Shown here: positions 6,060 through 6,086 of the stretch, one piece after another
How the letters are laid out: each line of letters begins with the position of its first letter
Numbering within the stretch: position 1 is the stretch's first letter
NCBI GenBank assembly: GCA_963654355.1
Contig: CAVKBM010000206.1
Coordinates: 1 to 6,086 of the forward strand
Source of the DNA: UBA1181 sp963654355
GTDB taxonomy: Bacteria; Bacteroidota; Bacteroidia; Bacteroidales; Paludibacteraceae
Direction of reading: 5' to 3'
DNA length: 6,086 bases
Notes under the pieces: model-generated
Databases searched by the model: none
Seen by the model: only the letters and a program-made list of their open reading frames with translations
What the model was told of the DNA's origin: nothing
Program-made: the position numbers and the translations under genes

Positions 6060-6086
6060 CAGGTGCAAACCGCCAAACTTTAAGCG
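6060..6086. other. window edge, nothing recognisable
   Basis: The last 27 bp contain no recognisable gene start, repeat or terminator. Confidence 0.4.

Overview
The window looks like an accessory stretch of a bacterial chromosome or integrated element, most likely from the Bacteroidota. That assignment is an inference. It rests on mid-range GC, few strong Shine-Dalgarno sites in the second half, and the style of the terminal winged-helix protein. No RNA gene, CRISPR array, transposase or integrase is visible. All convincing genes are on the + strand.

Layout. Positions 1-204 hold no convincing complete gene, only possible tails of an upstream gene. A first transcription unit (205-1394) contains an unrecognised gene split by an in-frame TAA (205-873). 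It is followed 8 bp later by a small single-HKD phospholipase D-superfamily protein with a Cys/His-rich tail (882-1394). A strong intrinsic terminator (1424-1464) closes this unit. A second unit (1496-5799) contains an unrecognised acidic protein, a RavA-type MoxR AAA+ ATPase, a ViaA-type von Willebrand A protein, and a YgjP-like zinc metallopeptidase. The last three are packed with stop/start overlaps (TAATG, then ATGA), so they are almost certainly co-translated. After a 77-bp gap comes a 60-residue winged-helix protein whose start codon lies in an 11-bp perfect tandem duplication.

How the genes may work together. RavA and ViaA are an established ATPase/VWA partner pair in E. coli, where they act at the inner membrane and respiratory complexes and affect aminoglycoside sensitivity. 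Here the pair is translationally coupled to a predicted protease and preceded by an unknown protein. This suggests a chaperone/remodelling ATPase that recognises a target through the MIDAS-bearing VWA protein and hands it to, or regulates, the peptidase. The unknown first gene of the unit is the natural candidate for a sensor, substrate or adaptor. Whether the PLD-like gene belongs to the same system is uncertain because a terminator separates it. The four-gene set is the most interesting item in the window; a stress or conflict (defence) role is a hypothesis, not something the sequence proves.
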